Assembly (NCBI RefSeq): GCF_001673155.1
Contig: NZ_LZLE01000244.1
Location: forward strand, 1 to 50,463
Source: Mycobacterium sp. 1423905.2
GTDB taxonomy: Bacteria; Actinomycetota; Actinomycetes; Mycobacteriales; Mycobacteriaceae
Direction of reading: 5' to 3'
Length of the DNA: 50,463 nucleotides
Positions 41,800 through 50,362 of this stretch are shown one piece after another. Position 1 is the first letter of the stretch, and each line of letters opens with the position of its first letter. Position numbers and translations under genes: made by a program. The notes beneath the pieces were generated by a model. It saw only the letters and a program-made list of their open reading frames with translations, had not been told where the DNA came from and searched no databases.

Positions 41800-43545
41800 G
41801 TGAGCATGCGCCGTCACATCATCGTCAGCGGCGACAACGCGTTGGCGACGACGATCATCGAGGAGCTCAACAGCGCCGGCGCCAGCGTCATCGGGCTCTC
41901 GGCCGACGACCTCGCCACCGCCGACCTCACTCGCGCCACCGCCGTCATCTGCGCCGGTGACGACGACGCCCGCAACCTCGAAATCGCCCTGCTGGCAAGA
42001 AAAACCGACCCCGAAGTGCGTGTTGTCACACGGCTGGCCAACGACGTACTGCGTGAAGCGATGGCCGTGGGCAACGGGCCGGGCGCCATCCTGGATGTCG
42101 CCGACCTGGCCGCTCCCTCGGTCGTGGAGGCTTGCCTCGCGCACACCGCGCACCCCGTTTCCGCGGCCGGCATCGAATTCGTCGTCTCGGGCACTGCAGC
42201 GCCGCGAGCCGCCACACTGCGCGAGATCTACGGCGACCTGGCCCCAGTGGCGGTCATCCACTCCGATGACGGTGAGGTAATCGCCTGCCCGGGAAGGGAT
42301 CTCAAGGTCAACGCCGGTGACTGGACCGCAATGATCGGCACTCCAGAGGAATTCGTCGCGCGCGGGCTGAAGGTCTCGCGCCCGACCGCGACCCGCACCC
42401 GCCGGCCCAAGATGCGCCGCGCGCTCGACGTCGCCCGCAGCCTGCGCAACGACCTCAACCCGATGTTCCTGCGCGCGATCACCGCCGCGGTGGTGCTGCT
42501 GATCGGCTCGACGGTCCTGCTGCGCTTCAGCTACCGGCGGCCACCGGGAATGACGTGGCTCGACGCGCTGTACTTCAGCACCGAGACGATCGCGACGGTG
42601 GGTTACGGCGACTTCAGCTTCGTCCACCAGCCCACCTGGCTGCGACTGTTCAGCGTGATGTTGATGTTCGCCGGGGTGATCACCACTGCGGTGCTGGTCG
42701 CGTTCGTCGCGGACCTGCTGCTGTCGCGGCGTTTCACCTACTCCGCCGGGCGCCGGCGTGCTCGCCATCTGCGCAACCACGTCATCGTCGTCGGGCTGGG
42801 ATCATTCGGCATCCGTGTGATCAGCGATCTGACCGCGGCCGGATACGACGTCGCGGTGATCGAGCGCGACGAGAACAACCGGTATCTGTCCGCGGCGGCC
42901 GAACTCGACGTGCCGGTCATCTTCGGGGATGCGACGCTGCGTCAGACGCTGGAATCGGCGCGCGTCGAGCATGCCCGCGCGGTGGCGGTGCTGACCCAAA
43001 ACGACATGGTCAACATCGAGATCGGCATCGTCCTGCGCGAGATGTTGGGCACGCGCGGGGCTCCCGGAGCACATCGACGCGACGTTCCCTTGGTCTTGCG
43101 TGTCTACGATCGCGCGCTGGGCAGCGCGGTGGCCCAACGGTTCGGATTCCGCAACGTGCGATCGACCGTGGAGTTGGCCGCGCCGTGGTTCATCGGCGCC
43201 GCGATGGGTCTACGGGTGCTGGGCACATTCTGGGTCGGCCAACGGTCCTTCATGGTCGGCAGCATGCAGGTGGCGGCCGGCAGCGAACTCGACGGCCTGC
43301 CGATGCGAGAACTGTCCACCCAAACGCGTGTCATTGCCATCACGAGGGCCGACGCCCCGATCCAACTACACCCGCGCCGAGACGCGCGGCTACAGGCCGG
43401 CGACGCCGTCTACCTAGTCGGCCCCTATCGCGAACTGCTGGCGACGCTCGCTAAGGGCCAACCCTCCCGAGACGAGCGTGTCCCGCCCAGCGGCGAGGAG
43501 TCGACTCAGAAGTCGGCAGCGACGTCGGCGGCTCGACGCAGCTGA
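41800..43545 (+). CDS. Potassium channel with RCK domains on both sides of the pore
   Basis: The 581-residue protein begins with a Rossmann-like domain (HIIVSGDNALATTIIEELNS, residues 5 to about 140). A two-helix pore follows, with the potassium selectivity filter TETIATVGYGDFSF at about 262-275. A second RCK/TrkA-N domain then opens with HVIVVGLGSFGIRVISDL and the acidic VIERDENN, and a TrkA-C-like end is present. The glycine motif of the first domain is degenerate (GDNALA), so only the second one is likely to bind a nucleotide. The start is GTG 41800 or ATG 41806. The 3' end overlaps the convergent LLM gene by 40 bases. Confidence 0.88.
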   Translation: MSMRRHIIVSGDNALATTIIEELNSAGASVIGLSADDLATADLTRATAVICAGDDDARNLEIALLARKTDPEVRVVTRLANDVLREAMAVGNGPGAILDVADLAAPSVVEACLAHTAHPVSAAGIEFVVSGTAAPRAATLREIYGDLAPVAVIHSDDGEVIACPGRDLKVNAGDWTAMIGTPEEFVARGLKVSRPTATRTRRPKMRRALDVARSLRNDLNPMFLRAITAAVVLLIGSTVLLRFSYRRPPGMTWLDALYFSTETIATVGYGDFSFVHQPTWLRLFSVMLMFAGVITTAVLVAFVADLLLSRRFTYSAGRRRARHLRNHVIVVGLGSFGIRVISDLTAAGYDVAVIERDENNRYLSAAAELDVPVIFGDATLRQTLESARVEHARAVAVLTQNDMVNIEIGIVLREMLGTRGAPGAHRRDVPLVLRVYDRALGSAVAQRFGFRNVRSTVELAAPWFIGAAMGLRVLGTFWVGQRSFMVGSMQVAAGSELDGLPMRELSTQTRVIAITRADAPIQLHPRRDARLQAGDAVYLVGPYRELLATLAKGQPSRDERVPPSGEESTQKSAATSAARRS

Positions 43546-44396
43546 TCGAGATCCGACGACGTGGGAATGAGCTGTACTTCGTCGGCGCCGATTTCTTGGA
43601 ACTTCCGCAACACCGCCGCGAGCTCCTCTTCGCTGCCGGCCCAGCCGGTCGTCGGTGCCATCGCGTCGACGTACTCGGCCGGAATCCAGTTCAGATAGCG
43701 CCTCAGGTGTCGGTGCACTTGCGCCCGAGCCTCCTCCGGCGGCCCGAACGCGAACCAGAACGACGTCACCAGGCGGGGGGCGGGCTTGCCCGCCTGCGCC
43801 CACGCCGCGCGCGCCACGTCGAACAACTCGTTCTGCTTGGCCACATCCAAGTCCAGAGTGGTACCGGCCAATCCGTCGGCCCATCCGGCGGCGTTGCGGA
43901 GCGTTTTGGGACCGATGGTGCCGACCAGCAGCGGCGGTCCCCCGTCCTGCACCGGCGGCGGCCCGACCGGCCGCACCGATTCGGTCAGGTTCTCCCCCGC
44001 CCAAACCCGCTTCATCACCGCAACCCGATCGGCCATGCCGCGGATCGTCTGGGTCGCGGGGTCGGCGCCGACGGCGTGATAGTCCTCGTGCCTGCCGCCC
44101 ACCCCGACACCGACCGTGAGGCGTCCATGAGACAGCACGTCGCCGGTAGCCAGGCCCTTTGCCAGCATGACCGGATCGTGCAATTGCGGCACCAACACCG
44201 TGGTCACCAGCCGTACCCGGTCAGTCCACGCGGCCAGCGCCCCGAGCAGCGTGAGGCTGTCGGGGTTGTCGAAGGCGATCCGTTCCCCCCAGCACAGCGA
44301 ACTGAACGGACCTTCGTCGATGCCCCGCGCCCAGTCCTTCAGCAACGCTGCGGTCAGATCGGGTTCCATCACCGGCATCGTCATCGCTATTTGCAC
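43506..44396 (-). CDS. LLM-class (luciferase-like) F420- or flavin-dependent oxidoreductase
   Basis: The 296-residue protein is a TIM-barrel LLM enzyme: MQIAMTMPVMEPDL, RVRLVTTVLVPQLHDPVMLA, GRLTVGVGVGGRHEDYHAVG and PPLLVGTIGPKTLRNAAGWA. Mycobacterial members often use F420, but the cofactor is not decided by what I can see. It is divergent from a VOC gene only 26 bases away, so their promoters must overlap. Its 3' end overlaps the channel gene. Confidence 0.88.
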   Translation of the reverse strand: MQIAMTMPVMEPDLTAALLKDWARGIDEGPFSSLCWGERIAFDNPDSLTLLGALAAWTDRVRLVTTVLVPQLHDPVMLAKGLATGDVLSHGRLTVGVGVGGRHEDYHAVGADPATQTIRGMADRVAVMKRVWAGENLTESVRPVGPPPVQDGGPPLLVGTIGPKTLRNAAGWADGLAGTTLDLDVAKQNELFDVARAAWAQAGKPAPRLVTSFWFAFGPPEEARAQVHRHLRRYLNWIPAEYVDAMAPTTGWAGSEEELAAVLRKFQEIGADEVQLIPTSSDLDQLRRAADVAADF

Positions 44397-44422
44397 GTCA
44401 GCGATTCTGGCAGCATGGCTAG

Positions 44423-44836
44423 GTGGCCTTAACCAACACGTCCATTGCGCATGTCCGGTTGACGGTGACCGAGATCGAGAGGTCCCGACAGTTCTACGAG
44501 AGCGTGTTCGGCTGGCCGGTCCTCTTCGAAGTCCCGGAGAACGCCGACGAGGCGACGCGCAATCAATTGGCTTTCTTGTACGGCGGGGTGGTGTACGACC
44601 TCGGCGGCGCGTTACTCGGTTTACGCCCGGTCGCCAACGACAGATTCGATGAGAACCGCACCGGGCTTGATCACATCGCGTTCCGCTTGAGCAATAAGGC
44701 TGAGCTGGACGAGGCCGCGGCCCACCTCGACGAACTCGGGATTCGGCACGAGCCGGTGAAAGACATTGGCCCGTCTTACATTCTGGAGTTCCGCGACCCC
44801 GACAACATCGCTCTGGAGCTCACCGCTCCCAAGTAG
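44423..44836 (+). CDS. VOC-family (glyoxalase-like) protein
   Basis: The 137-residue protein, starting with GTG, has the full beta-alpha-beta-beta-beta pair: IAHVRLTVTEIERSRQFYES, GLDHIAFRLSNKAELDEA and SYILEFRDPDNIALELTAPK. Candidate metal ligands are His10, His in LDHIAF and Glu in ALELTA. The reaction is unknown. It is followed after 28 bases by a second VOC gene. Confidence 0.88.
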   Translation: MALTNTSIAHVRLTVTEIERSRQFYESVFGWPVLFEVPENADEATRNQLAFLYGGVVYDLGGALLGLRPVANDRFDENRTGLDHIAFRLSNKAELDEAAAHLDELGIRHEPVKDIGPSYILEFRDPDNIALELTAPK

Positions 44837-44864
44837 GGGGGCCAGAGCCTGACTGAAGGAAGCC

Positions 44865-45254
44865 ATGGCCATCAGCTTCAACCACACCATCGTTGCGTCG
44901 CACGACAAGCGGCAGGCCGCCGAGTTCGTCACCGAGTTGCTCGGTCTGCCCAGCCCGACGGAGTTCGGCCCGTTCATGGTCGTCGCTCTCGAGCACGGCG
45001 CCACCCTGGACTACGCCGAAGTGCCCGAGAGTGAAGAGATCCGGCCCCAGCACTACGCGTTCCTCGTCGACGAGGACGACTTCGACGCCATCTACGGCAA
45101 GATCTCGTCGCGCGCTTTGCCGCACTGGGCCGACCCGAGCGGCCAGCGACCCGGGGAGATCAACCGCAGGGACGGCGGGCGCGGCGTGTACTTCCAAGAC
45201 CCGGCCGGCCATTACCTGGAGATCTTGACCCGGCCCTACGGTTCGGGCGGCTAA
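44865..45254 (+). CDS. VOC-family (glyoxalase-like) protein
   Basis: The 129-residue protein has [20 protein letters not shown] at the start, [20 protein letters not shown] in the middle and [20 protein letters not shown] at the end, again with His and Glu positioned as metal ligands. It is in tandem with the preceding VOC gene but diverged from it. The stop overlaps the convergent Rrf2 gene by 4 bases. Confidence 0.88.
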   Translation: MAISFNHTIVASHDKRQAAEFVTELLGLPSPTEFGPFMVVALEHGATLDYAEVPESEEIRPQHYAFLVDEDDFDAIYGKISSRALPHWADPSGQRPGEINRRDGGRGVYFQDPAGHYLEILTRPYGSGG

Positions 45255-45730
45255 GTGCGCGCGGCGCCGTGCCGCTTGCTTTCTTGATCGCGATAGTCGT
45301 CCGCCAGTCGCGCGACGTGCTCGGGCAGGGCGCCCGCGGCCACATCCGCCAGGGTGGTTTCCTCTAACACCGAACGCATACTGGCCCGAAGTGCCCGCCA
45401 CACGTCGGTCAGTGACACGGTGGGCCCGGAGTAGGGCAGGTCGCCGAGTCCGATGTCGCGAACGCTGGCCAGCGGCCCGTCGATGCTGCGCAGGACGTCG
45501 GCGATGCTGATCTGGTCGGCCGGACGCGCCAATTCGTATCCGCCGTCGCGGCCGCGGTGGCTGCGCACCAGGCGATCGGTGCGCAAGTTACTCAGTATGT
45601 CGACCAGAAACTGCGGCGGTATCCCCTGAGCCTGGGCCAAGTCGTCGGTCTTGACCAAAGTGCCGCTGTCCACAGCGGCGAGCTGGATCATGGCCCGCAC
45701 GGCATACTCCGCCTTGGCCGACATCCGCAT
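45251..45730 (-). CDS. Rrf2-family transcription regulator, cysteine-free (Rv1287-like)
   Basis: The 159-residue protein has the Rrf2 winged helix ([50 protein letters not shown]) and the dimer helix. It contains no cysteine at all, so it cannot hold the Fe-S cluster of IscR or NsrR. It is more like CymR, which senses cysteine supply through a partner enzyme. Lying 54 bases after cysNC on the same strand, it probably controls sulfate assimilation; that is inference. I chose the internal ATG at 45730 (MRMSAKAEY), as in M. tuberculosis, over the one at 45748. Confidence 0.9.
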   Translation of the reverse strand: MRMSAKAEYAVRAMIQLAAVDSGTLVKTDDLAQAQGIPPQFLVDILSNLRTDRLVRSHRGRDGGYELARPADQISIADVLRSIDGPLASVRDIGLGDLPYSGPTVSLTDVWRALRASMRSVLEETTLADVAAGALPEHVARLADDYRDQESKRHGAART

Positions 45731-45784
45731 GTTCACCGATTGTGCCACCCGCCCCTCCGCCGATCCGGCCCGCTGGGCTCGACG

Positions 45785-47638
45785 CTAGTGCCGTTCGCCC
45801 AACAGATCGATGATGGCCTGGGCCTGCTCGTCCGGGGTGCGCTCGGGCGTGAGCCGCAGATCAGGGTTCTTCGGCCGCTGATACGGGCTGTCGATTCCGG
45901 TGAAGTGGGTGATCTCCCCGGCACGCGCTTTGGCGTACAACCCCTTGGGGTCGCGCCGTTCGCACTCGACGAGCGGGGTATCGCAGAACACCTCGAAGAA
46001 CTCAAATCCCGCGTCGGCATGAACTTTTCGGGCCATCTCACGGTGTTCGGCGAGCGGGCTGATTGCCGGCACCAGCACGATCTGCCCCGAGTCGGCGAGC
46101 AGCGTCGCCACATGCGCCAGCCGGCGCAGATTCTCGGCGCGGTCGGCCATGCTGAAACCCAGGTCGGCGTTCAGGCCGTGCCGCAAGTTGTCGCCGTCCA
46201 GCACGTAAGCCGGTGTGCCGCTTTGCAGCAGCTTCTGTTCGACCAGCATGGCCACCGAGGATTTGCCGGCGCCTGAAAGCCCGGTCAGCCACACGGTCCG
46301 CCCGCGGCACGCCCTGTCCTGCGCGGTGACCAACGACTTGTGGCGCACGGTGTTCGGACTGGCCGTCCGGGCGGAGACGTCACGTAACACCATGCCCGCG
46401 GCCACCGTGCCATTGGTGTTGGGATCGATCAGGATGAAGGAGCCGGTGCTGGAGTTGCGGGTGTACTCGTCGAGCAGCAGCGGCACTTGGGTTCGCAGCG
46501 AGATGCGGCCAAGCTCGTTGAGCTTCAACGCCGTTGCCGTCTTGTCGCGGTGCAGGGTGTTCACGTCGAGCCGGTAATCCAGCGCGGTGACGCGGGCCCG
46601 GGTGGTCCTGGTGGTGTGCTTGATGACGTAATCGCGCCCGGGCTCCAGGGCGGAGGCATCCGCCATCCAGCACACCGTCGCGTCGAATTCTTGCGCGATG
46701 CGGGGCTGGTTGTTGGCGCGGGCGATCATGTCGCCGCGGGAGATGTCGATTTGGTCGGCCAGACTGACCGATACCGCCATCGGCGGAAAAGCCTCTGCGA
46801 CAGGGCCATTCGGGCCTTCGATGGCGGTAATGCGGGTGGTCTTGCCGACCGGCAGCACCACCACCTCGTCACCGGGGCGCATGACGCCGCTGGCCACGGT
46901 GCCGGCATAAGAGCGGTGGTCTTGGTGATCGAGTGTGTGGGGCCTGATGACGTACTGCACCGGGAAGCGCACGTCGACCAGGTTGCGGTCCCCGGCGATG
47001 TAGACCTCTTCCAGATGCGACAACAGCGCCGGCCCTTCGTACCAGGGCGCCTGGTCGGACTTGGTGACGACGTTGTCGCCGTGTAAGGCCGAGAGCGGGA
47101 TCGACGTCACGTCCTGCACGTCGAGACGCGCGGCGAAGGCGTGGAACTCGTCGCGGATCAATTCGAATTTCTCTTGATCCCAGTCGATGAGGTCCATCTT
47201 ATTGACCGCGAGCACCAGATGGCGGATGCCCAGCAGAGAGGCGAGGAAGGCGTGCCGACGGGACTGCTCGAGTAGACCGTGCCGGGCGTCGACCAACACA
47301 ATCACCAGTTGCGCGGTGGACGCCCCGGTCACCATGTTGCGGGTGTACTGGATGTGGCCCGGCGTGTCGGCGATGATGAATTTCCGTTTGGGCGTGGCGA
47401 AATAGCGGTAGGCGACATCGATGGTGATGCCCTGCTCGCGTTCGGCGCGCAGGCCGTCGGTGACCAAGGCCAGGTCGGTGTAGTCGTGGCCGCGTTCTTT
47501 GGAGGTGCGCTCCACCGACGCCCACTGGTCTTCCATGACTGCCTTGGAGTCGTAGAGCAGGCGCCCGATCAGGGTGGACTTGCCGTCGTCGACGGAACCG
47601 GCGGTGGCTATGCGCAGCAGCGTGGTGGGTGTGGACAT
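45785..47638 (-). CDS. cysNC: Bifunctional sulfate adenylyltransferase subunit 1 / APS kinase
   Basis: The N-terminal GTPase part (residues 1 to about 430; P-loop GSVDDGKST at 14-22, DTPGHIQYTRNM, NKMDLIDWD) drives APS formation by CysD. The C-terminal APS kinase part (P-loop LTGLSGAGKSSVA near 454, DGDNLRHGLNADLGF) makes PAPS. At 617 residues the protein is a complete fusion of the type found in M. tuberculosis (Rv1286, often called cysN). Its start ATG shares one base with the cysD stop, so the two are coupled. Confidence 0.97.
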   Translation of the reverse strand: MSTPTTLLRIATAGSVDDGKSTLIGRLLYDSKAVMEDQWASVERTSKERGHDYTDLALVTDGLRAEREQGITIDVAYRYFATPKRKFIIADTPGHIQYTRNMVTGASTAQLVIVLVDARHGLLEQSRRHAFLASLLGIRHLVLAVNKMDLIDWDQEKFELIRDEFHAFAARLDVQDVTSIPLSALHGDNVVTKSDQAPWYEGPALLSHLEEVYIAGDRNLVDVRFPVQYVIRPHTLDHQDHRSYAGTVASGVMRPGDEVVVLPVGKTTRITAIEGPNGPVAEAFPPMAVSVSLADQIDISRGDMIARANNQPRIAQEFDATVCWMADASALEPGRDYVIKHTTRTTRARVTALDYRLDVNTLHRDKTATALKLNELGRISLRTQVPLLLDEYTRNSSTGSFILIDPNTNGTVAAGMVLRDVSARTASPNTVRHKSLVTAQDRACRGRTVWLTGLSGAGKSSVAMLVEQKLLQSGTPAYVLDGDNLRHGLNADLGFSMADRAENLRRLAHVATLLADSGQIVLVPAISPLAEHREMARKVHADAGFEFFEVFCDTPLVECERRDPKGLYAKARAGEITHFTGIDSPYQRPKNPDLRLTPERTPDEQAQAIIDLLGERH

Positions 47639-48567
47639 CAGAAGTACCCCTGCCGTTTGCGGTCTTCCATGCCCGCTTCGGAGATGCGGTCGTCGGCGCG
47701 GGTGGCGCCGCGTTCGGTCAGACGGGATACCGCGGTTTCGGCGATGACCTCCGACACGGTGGCGGCTTGCGATTCGACACAGCCGGTACAGGTGACGTCG
47801 CCGACGGTGCGGAACCGCACGGAGGTCTCGAACACCCGCTCCTCGGGACGCGGCTGCAGGTACCGGTGCACCGCGAGCAGCATGCCGTCGCGCTGAAAGA
47901 CCTTGCGGCGGTGCGCAAAGTAGATGGACGGCAACGTGATCTTCTCGGCGCCGATGTAGGACCAGATGTCGAATTCGGTCCAGTTGGAAAGCGGGAAGAC
48001 CCGGATGTGTTCACCCTTGTGGTGTCGCCCGTTGTACAGGTTCCACAGCTCGGGGCGCTGGGCCTTGGGATCCCACTGGCCGAACTCGTCGCGGAAACTG
48101 AACACGCGTTCCTTGGCCCGCGCTTTTTCCTCGTCCCGTCGGGCTCCGCCGAATGCCGCGTCGAATTTGTTCTCCCGGATAGCGCGCAGCAGCGTCACCG
48201 TCTGCAGGGGATTGCGCGACGGGATGGTCTCGACCACGCGGCCCGCGTCGATATCATCTTGCACCGACGCCACCACCAACCGCACTCCGTGCTCGGCGAC
48301 CAACTGATCGCGAGTCGCGATGACCTCCTCGAAGTTGTGGCCGGTGTCCACATGCATCACCGGAAACGGCAACCGTCCAGGGCGGAACGCTTTCAGCGCC
48401 AAGTGCAGCATCACGATCGAGTCCTTGCCGCCCGAGAACAGCAGCACCGGGCGTTCGAACTCGGCGGCGACCTCGCGGATGATGTGGATCGCCTCTGCCT
48501 CCAGCGAGCGGAGGTGGCTCAATTCGTACTGGCCGGCGGCGGGAGCGGCGGTGATTGCGCTCGTCAT
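47638..48567 (-). CDS. cysD: Sulfate adenylyltransferase subunit 2
   Basis: CysD makes adenosine 5'-phosphosulfate from ATP and sulfate, in complex with CysN. The 309-residue protein has the PP-loop SGGKDS at residues 45-50 and the conserved DTGHNFEEV, FGGARRDEEKARAKER and PLSNWTEFDIWSY segments. It heads the cysD-cysNC-Rrf2 run. An AT-rich promoter region with repeats lies upstream. Confidence 0.97.
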   Translation of the reverse strand: MTSAITAAPAAGQYELSHLRSLEAEAIHIIREVAAEFERPVLLFSGGKDSIVMLHLALKAFRPGRLPFPVMHVDTGHNFEEVIATRDQLVAEHGVRLVVASVQDDIDAGRVVETIPSRNPLQTVTLLRAIRENKFDAAFGGARRDEEKARAKERVFSFRDEFGQWDPKAQRPELWNLYNGRHHKGEHIRVFPLSNWTEFDIWSYIGAEKITLPSIYFAHRRKVFQRDGMLLAVHRYLQPRPEERVFETSVRFRTVGDVTCTGCVESQAATVSEVIAETAVSRLTERGATRADDRISEAGMEDRKRQGYF

Positions 48568-48602
48568 AGTCAGCTTCCTAGTTAAGTTGGTAGGATTGAC
48601 CA

Positions 48603-48652
48603 GGTTTATGAATATTACCGAATATAAAACCAGGCACCAAGCGGGCTGTCAA
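48603..48652 (-). promoter_or_regulatory. cysD promoter region with candidate operator
   Basis: On the minus strand TTGACA (48647-48652) is a consensus -35, followed after 18-19 bases by TTTATA/TTATAT (48622-48628). Overlapping and downstream, on the plus strand, are GGTTT (48603-48607) and AAACC (48627-48631), which flank two GAATAT copies (48610-48615 and 48620-48625) exactly 10 bases apart. The 10-base phase puts both copies on one helix face. An Rrf2-type repressor site is the natural guess, unproven. Confidence 0.5.
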
Positions 48653-48724
48653 TGTTGATTGGGCGGTCGAACGGGGGCGCTGCTCGCGCCGTTCGATGCA
48701 GCTAGGCGACCCCGCGGGCCGGAC

Positions 48725-49216
48725 TTAGCCGGAGACCTCGTTCAATTTCCCGCTGGCGACGTCGAAGACGAAGCCGCGCAACGACACGTGCTTGGTGACG
48801 AACGGGCTGTTCTCGATGCGCCGCAGCGATTGTCGGACGTCTTCCTCGAGATCCGGAAAGGCTTCGGCCGCCCAGGGCGGCTTGACGCCGGTCTCCTGCT
48901 GAATGTCGCGCTTGAAGTCGTCGTCGGTGAAGGTGAGCATTCCGCAGTCGGTGTGATGGATCAGGATGACTTCCTGCGTGCCGAGCAGTCGCTGGCTGAT
49001 GGCCAGCGAACGGATGACGTCGTCGGTGACCACTCCGCCCGCGTTGCGGATGACGTGGGCCTCCCCTTCGTTGATGCCCAGCACCCGATAAACGTCGATG
49101 CGAGCATCCATGCATGCCACCACTGCGACGTGCTTGCTGGGCGGCAGCGGCAGCGGGCCAGTGAAGGCGCTGGCGTACTTGGCGTTGTTGGCCAGGTAGT
49201 CGTCGGTAACCGTCAT
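48725..49216 (-). CDS. Beta-class carbonic anhydrase (Rv1284-like)
   Basis: The enzyme interconverts CO2 and bicarbonate. The 163-residue protein has the zinc ligands Cys35, His88 and Cys91 (ACMDAR and HHTDCGM) and the Asp37-Arg39 dyad, numbered from the ATG at 49216. The length and these residues agree with M. tuberculosis Rv1284. A longer open frame to 49276 has no typical start. The neighbour cysD starts 157 bases downstream on the same strand. Confidence 0.95.
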   Translation of the reverse strand: MTVTDDYLANNAKYASAFTGPLPLPPSKHVAVVACMDARIDVYRVLGINEGEAHVIRNAGGVVTDDVIRSLAISQRLLGTQEVILIHHTDCGMLTFTDDDFKRDIQQETGVKPPWAAEAFPDLEEDVRQSLRRIENSPFVTKHVSLRGFVFDVASGKLNEVSG

Positions 49217-49384
49217 GCAGGCCTCCTCGGGTGTGGATTTCGCCAGGCAGACTGGTGTCGCGGTGGATCCTAGCAATCGGGGTAACGGAATTCACTGGTG
49301 AAAATCAGCCGGATAGCAATGGCCGTCGAGTAGCCGGCTGGCTGCGCCTCGCTACCCTGTCCACGTGCGATGTGGTGGCCGGGC

Positions 49385-50362
49385 ATGACCCGCTTTCTGG
49401 CGCGCCGGTTGCTCAATTATCTCTTCTTGCTGGCCCTGGCCTCGTTTTTGACTTACCTGCTGACGTCGGTGGCCTTCTCGCCGCTGGAAACCTTGATGCA
49501 GCGCAGCCCCCGCCCGCCGCAGGCGGTACTCGACGCCAAGGCACACGACCTCGGCCTCGACCAGCCCGTGGTGACTCGGTATGCCAACTGGGTGTCGCAC
49601 GCGGTGCGCGGTGATTTCGGTAAGACGATCACCGGCCAGCCGGTAGGCACCGAGTTGGGCCGCCGCATCGGGGTCAGCCTGCGCCTGCTGGTGGTCGGCT
49701 CGGTGGTGGGGACGCTGCTGGGCGTAGCGCTCGGAGCTTGGGGCGCCATCCGCCAATACCGACTCAGCGACCGGGTCGTCACCATGTTGGCGTTGCTTCT
49801 GCTCAGCACCCCGACGTTCGTCATCGCCAACCTGTTGATCCTGAGTGCCCTGCGGGTCAACTGGGCGCTCGGAGTACAGCTCTTTGACTACACCGGGGAG
49901 ACCTCGCCGGGCGTGACCGGCGGAACCTGGGACAACCTCGGCGACCGGCTGCAGCATCTGGTCTTGCCCTCGCTCACCTTGGCGCTGGCCGCCGCCGCCG
50001 GATTCAGCCGATACCAGCGCAACGCCATGCTCGACGTCTTGGGCCAAGACTTCATCCGAACCGCCCGCGCCAAAGGGCTGACCCGCCGACGCGCCCTGGT
50101 CAAGCACGGCTTACGCACCGCACTGATACCGATGGCCACGTTGTTCGCCTACAGCGTGGCCGGCCTTGTCACGGGCGCGGTGTTCGTCGAGAAGATTTTC
50201 GGCTGGCACGGCATGGGCGAATGGGCGGTGCGGGGCATCGCAACCCAAGACACCAACATCGTCGCCGCCATCACCGTGTTCTCCGGCGCTGTGGTCCTGC
50301 TGGCGGGTCTCCTCTCCGATGTCATCTACGCCGCTCTGGATCCACGGGTGCGGGTGACATGA
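49385..50362 (+). CDS. oppB: Oligopeptide ABC transporter permease OppB
   Basis: OppB is one of two membrane permeases of the peptide importer. The 325-residue protein has the N-terminal membrane segment (LLNYLFLLALASFLTYLLT), a periplasmic loop, then four or five further helices. The EAA-type loop that contacts the ATPase is FIRTARAKGLTRRRALVKHG. I use the ATG at 49385 (MTRFLARRLLNYL); an upstream ATG at 49370 lacks a better site. The stop overlaps the oppC start by 4 bases. It is divergent from the carbonic anhydrase gene, with 168 bases between. Confidence 0.95.
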   Translation: MTRFLARRLLNYLFLLALASFLTYLLTSVAFSPLETLMQRSPRPPQAVLDAKAHDLGLDQPVVTRYANWVSHAVRGDFGKTITGQPVGTELGRRIGVSLRLLVVGSVVGTLLGVALGAWGAIRQYRLSDRVVTMLALLLLSTPTFVIANLLILSALRVNWALGVQLFDYTGETSPGVTGGTWDNLGDRLQHLVLPSLTLALAAAAGFSRYQRNAMLDVLGQDFIRTARAKGLTRRRALVKHGLRTALIPMATLFAYSVAGLVTGAVFVEKIFGWHGMGEWAVRGIATQDTNIVAAITVFSGAVVLLAGLLSDVIYAALDPRVRVT

